NCBI RefSeq assembly: GCF_000699505.1
Contig: NZ_CP007490.1
Coordinates: 868,001-932,000 of the forward strand
Direction of reading: 5' to 3'
DNA: 64,000 nt
From: Rhodoluna lacicola
GTDB lineage: Bacteria > Actinomycetota > Actinomycetes > Actinomycetales > Microbacteriaceae
Shown here: in pieces, positions 62,999 through 64,000 of the stretch
Numbering within the stretch: position 1 is the stretch's first letter
Layout of the letters: every line of letters begins with the position of its first letter
Notes under the pieces: generated by a model
What the model was told of the DNA's origin: nothing
The model's database searches: none
What the model saw: the letters and a program-made list of their open reading frames with translations, nothing else
Made by a program: the position numbers and the translations under genes

Positions 62999-63571
62999 AT
63001 GACAAGAATCATCGGTGGCATTGCCGGTTCAAGACAACTGACCAGCCCAGCCAAAGTAACCAGACCAACCAGCGACCGAATTCGTGAATCAATCTTTAAT
63101 CGGTTGGCTTCACGCGATCGCCTTGATAACGAGAGGGTCCTAGACCTTTACGCGGGCACTGGGGCACTTGCTCTGGAGGCAATTAGCCGCGGAGCGATTT
63201 CCGCGATGTTGGTTGAGCGCGATGGTAAGGCTGCAGCGGTGTGCATAAAAAACTGCCAGCTAGTTCAGAAAGCTTTAGAAAAAGAGGGTTTCTTCGAGGC
63301 CGTAACCAAAGTGGCAAACAAGTCTGTGCAAAATTTTCTGAACACCGATACCGCGGAGTATTCGCTAGTTTTTATTGACCCCCCATATGAGGTCTCTAAC
63401 GATGAGGTCATCGAAAACCTCGAGGCGCTGCTGCCGAGACTAAGTACAGATGCAATCGTGATGGTGGAACGATCAAGTCGTTCGGCTGCCCTGGCCATTC
63501 CTACTGGACTAGAACTAGATGAAGAAAAGTCCTATGGTGACACCGCCATATATTGGCTAACGCGTGGCTAA
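62999..63571 (+). CDS. rsmD: 16S rRNA m2G966 methyltransferase RsmD
   Basis: RsmD methylates G966 of 16S rRNA. ATG 62999 with GGAG five bases upstream gives 190 residues beginning MTRIIGGIAGSRQLTSPAKV. It shows VTRPTSDRIRESIFNRL, the SAM-binding VLDLYAGTGALALEAISRGA and the catalytic FIDPPYE motif. The reading frame stays open for 116 codons upstream, but that part is antisense to recG and has no rsmD similarity. It is followed by a terminator shared with gltA. Confidence 0.95.
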   Translation: MTRIIGGIAGSRQLTSPAKVTRPTSDRIRESIFNRLASRDRLDNERVLDLYAGTGALALEAISRGAISAMLVERDGKAAAVCIKNCQLVQKALEKEGFFEAVTKVANKSVQNFLNTDTAEYSLVFIDPPYEVSNDEVIENLEALLPRLSTDAIVMVERSSRSAALAIPTGLELDEEKSYGDTAIYWLTRG

Positions 63572-63573
63572 GC

Positions 63574-63606
63574 AAAAATCCCCCGAAGTTATCGGGGGAT
63601 TTTTTA
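63574..63606. terminator. Bidirectional terminator between rsmD and gltA
   Basis: ATCCCCCGA and TCGGGGGAT form a 9-bp stem around AGTTA, flanked by AAAAA on the left and TTTTT on the right. It lies 2 bases after the rsmD stop and 8 bases from the gltA stop, and can serve both convergent genes. Confidence 0.93.
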
Positions 63607-63613
63607 TTTGGTC

Positions 63614-64000
63614 TTAACCAAAGAAACCTTTGAGCGAACGCTCTGGTTCACCAACGTAAATCTGCTGTGGGCGACCAATCTTTGTAGCCGGATCCACGTT
63701 CATTTCGCGCCAGTGAGCAATCCAGCCTGGTAAACGACCCATAGCAAAAAGTGCGGTGAACATACGCGGCGGGAATCCAAGTGCCTTGTAAATTACACCG
63801 GTGTAGAAGTCCACGTTTGGATACAACTTGCGCTCTTGGAAGTACGGATCTGCAAGTGCAGCAGCCTCTAGTTCTTTGGCAATCTGAAGCAATGGGTCTT
63901 TCACCCCAAGTTCAGCTAGAACCTGATCTGCGGTGGCCTTCACGATTCGTGCACGCGGGTCAAGGTTTTTGTAAACACGGTGACCGAATCCCATCAAGCG
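63614..64000 (-). CDS. gltA: Citrate synthase, C-terminal part
   Basis: The 3' part of a citrate synthase gene, entering from the right edge. Visible are about 129 C-terminal residues with [15 protein letters not shown] (the active-site histidine region) and [18 protein letters not shown] (catalytic Asp), then [19 protein letters not shown] at the end. The enzyme condenses oxaloacetate and acetyl-CoA. It is convergent with rsmD and ends at a shared terminator. A 2-methylcitrate synthase is less likely from this C-terminus. Confidence 0.93.
   Translation of the reverse strand, partial: RLMGFGHRVYKNLDPRARIVKATADQVLAELGVKDPLLQIAKELEAAALADPYFQERKLYPNVDFYTGVIYKALGFPPRMFTALFAMGRLPGWIAHWREMNVDPATKIGRPQQIYVGEPERSLKGFFG

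Noticed and set aside
1-64000. tRNA, rRNA, CRISPR, IS or defence islands
   Set aside because: No tRNA-like cloverleafs, rRNA sequence, spacer arrays, transposases or recognisable defence genes were seen, and gaps between genes are too small to hide large elements.

Overview
The window is a gene-dense, largely housekeeping stretch of an actinobacterial chromosome. The best fit is a small-genome Microbacteriaceae of the Rhodoluna/Aquiluna kind. This placement is inference from moderate base composition, very tight gene packing, and gene blocks matching those of Mycobacterium tuberculosis: mraZ-rsmH-ftsI-mur-ftsZ-yggS-sepF-yggT; polyprenyl synthase, Rv2175c-like protein, Ser/Thr kinase, class II aroG; garA-ftsR-merR; and tlyA-nadK-recN-pyrG-nudix-xerD-parA-scpAB-rlu-cmk-der. 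No rRNA, tRNA, CRISPR array, insertion sequence, prophage or integrase island was seen. The only tyrosine recombinase is a housekeeping XerD. There is no gene-free stretch above about 225 bases.

Region 1 (1-17100, minus strand) is the division and cell-wall (dcw) cluster. Transcription runs from mraZ through rsmH, an FtsL-position protein, ftsI, murE, murF, mraY, murD, ftsW, murG, murC, ftsQ, ftsZ, yggS and sepF to a truncated yggT. It begins at a DNA site that looks like a three-repeat MraZ operator. Most junctions are 4-bp or 1-bp overlaps, implying translational coupling. FtsZ carries a triplicated octapeptide just before its conserved C-terminal tail.

Region 2 (17100-29400) is mixed in direction. 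It holds a DUF3040 membrane protein, a polyprenyl diphosphate synthase, an Rv2175c-like DNA-binding protein, a four-LysM wall protein overlapping a PASTA-domain Ser/Thr kinase, class II DAHP synthase, a PlsC acyltransferase, an ROK sugar kinase, a long-chain acyl-CoA synthetase, peptide deformylase and a MinD/ParA-like ATPase. Region 3 (29400-36400) has pyruvate carboxylase, a divergent orphan ParA-like ATPase, two MerR regulators (one FtsR-like), the FHA protein GarA and PgsA.

Region 4 (36400-57700, minus strand) reads smc-ftsY-ffh | rpsP-khpA-rimM-tlyA-nadK-recN-pyrG-nudix-xerD | parA-scpA-scpB-rluB-aroH-tyrA-cmk-der. It covers chromosome organisation, protein targeting, ribosome maturation, repair and the tyrosine branch. 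The rpsP message has a potentially structured 5' leader. Region 5 (57700-64000) has mutM, rnc, rpmF, a DUF177 protein, coaD, recG, divergent rsmD, and the 3' part of citrate synthase.

I found no convincing new multi-gene system. The most interesting signals are local: the FtsZ linker repeat, the rpsP leader, the MraZ operator, an altered substrate motif in MurE, the LysM/PASTA-kinase gene pair, three ParA-type ATPases without a visible ParB, and several gene losses or rearrangements relative to the usual actinobacterial order.
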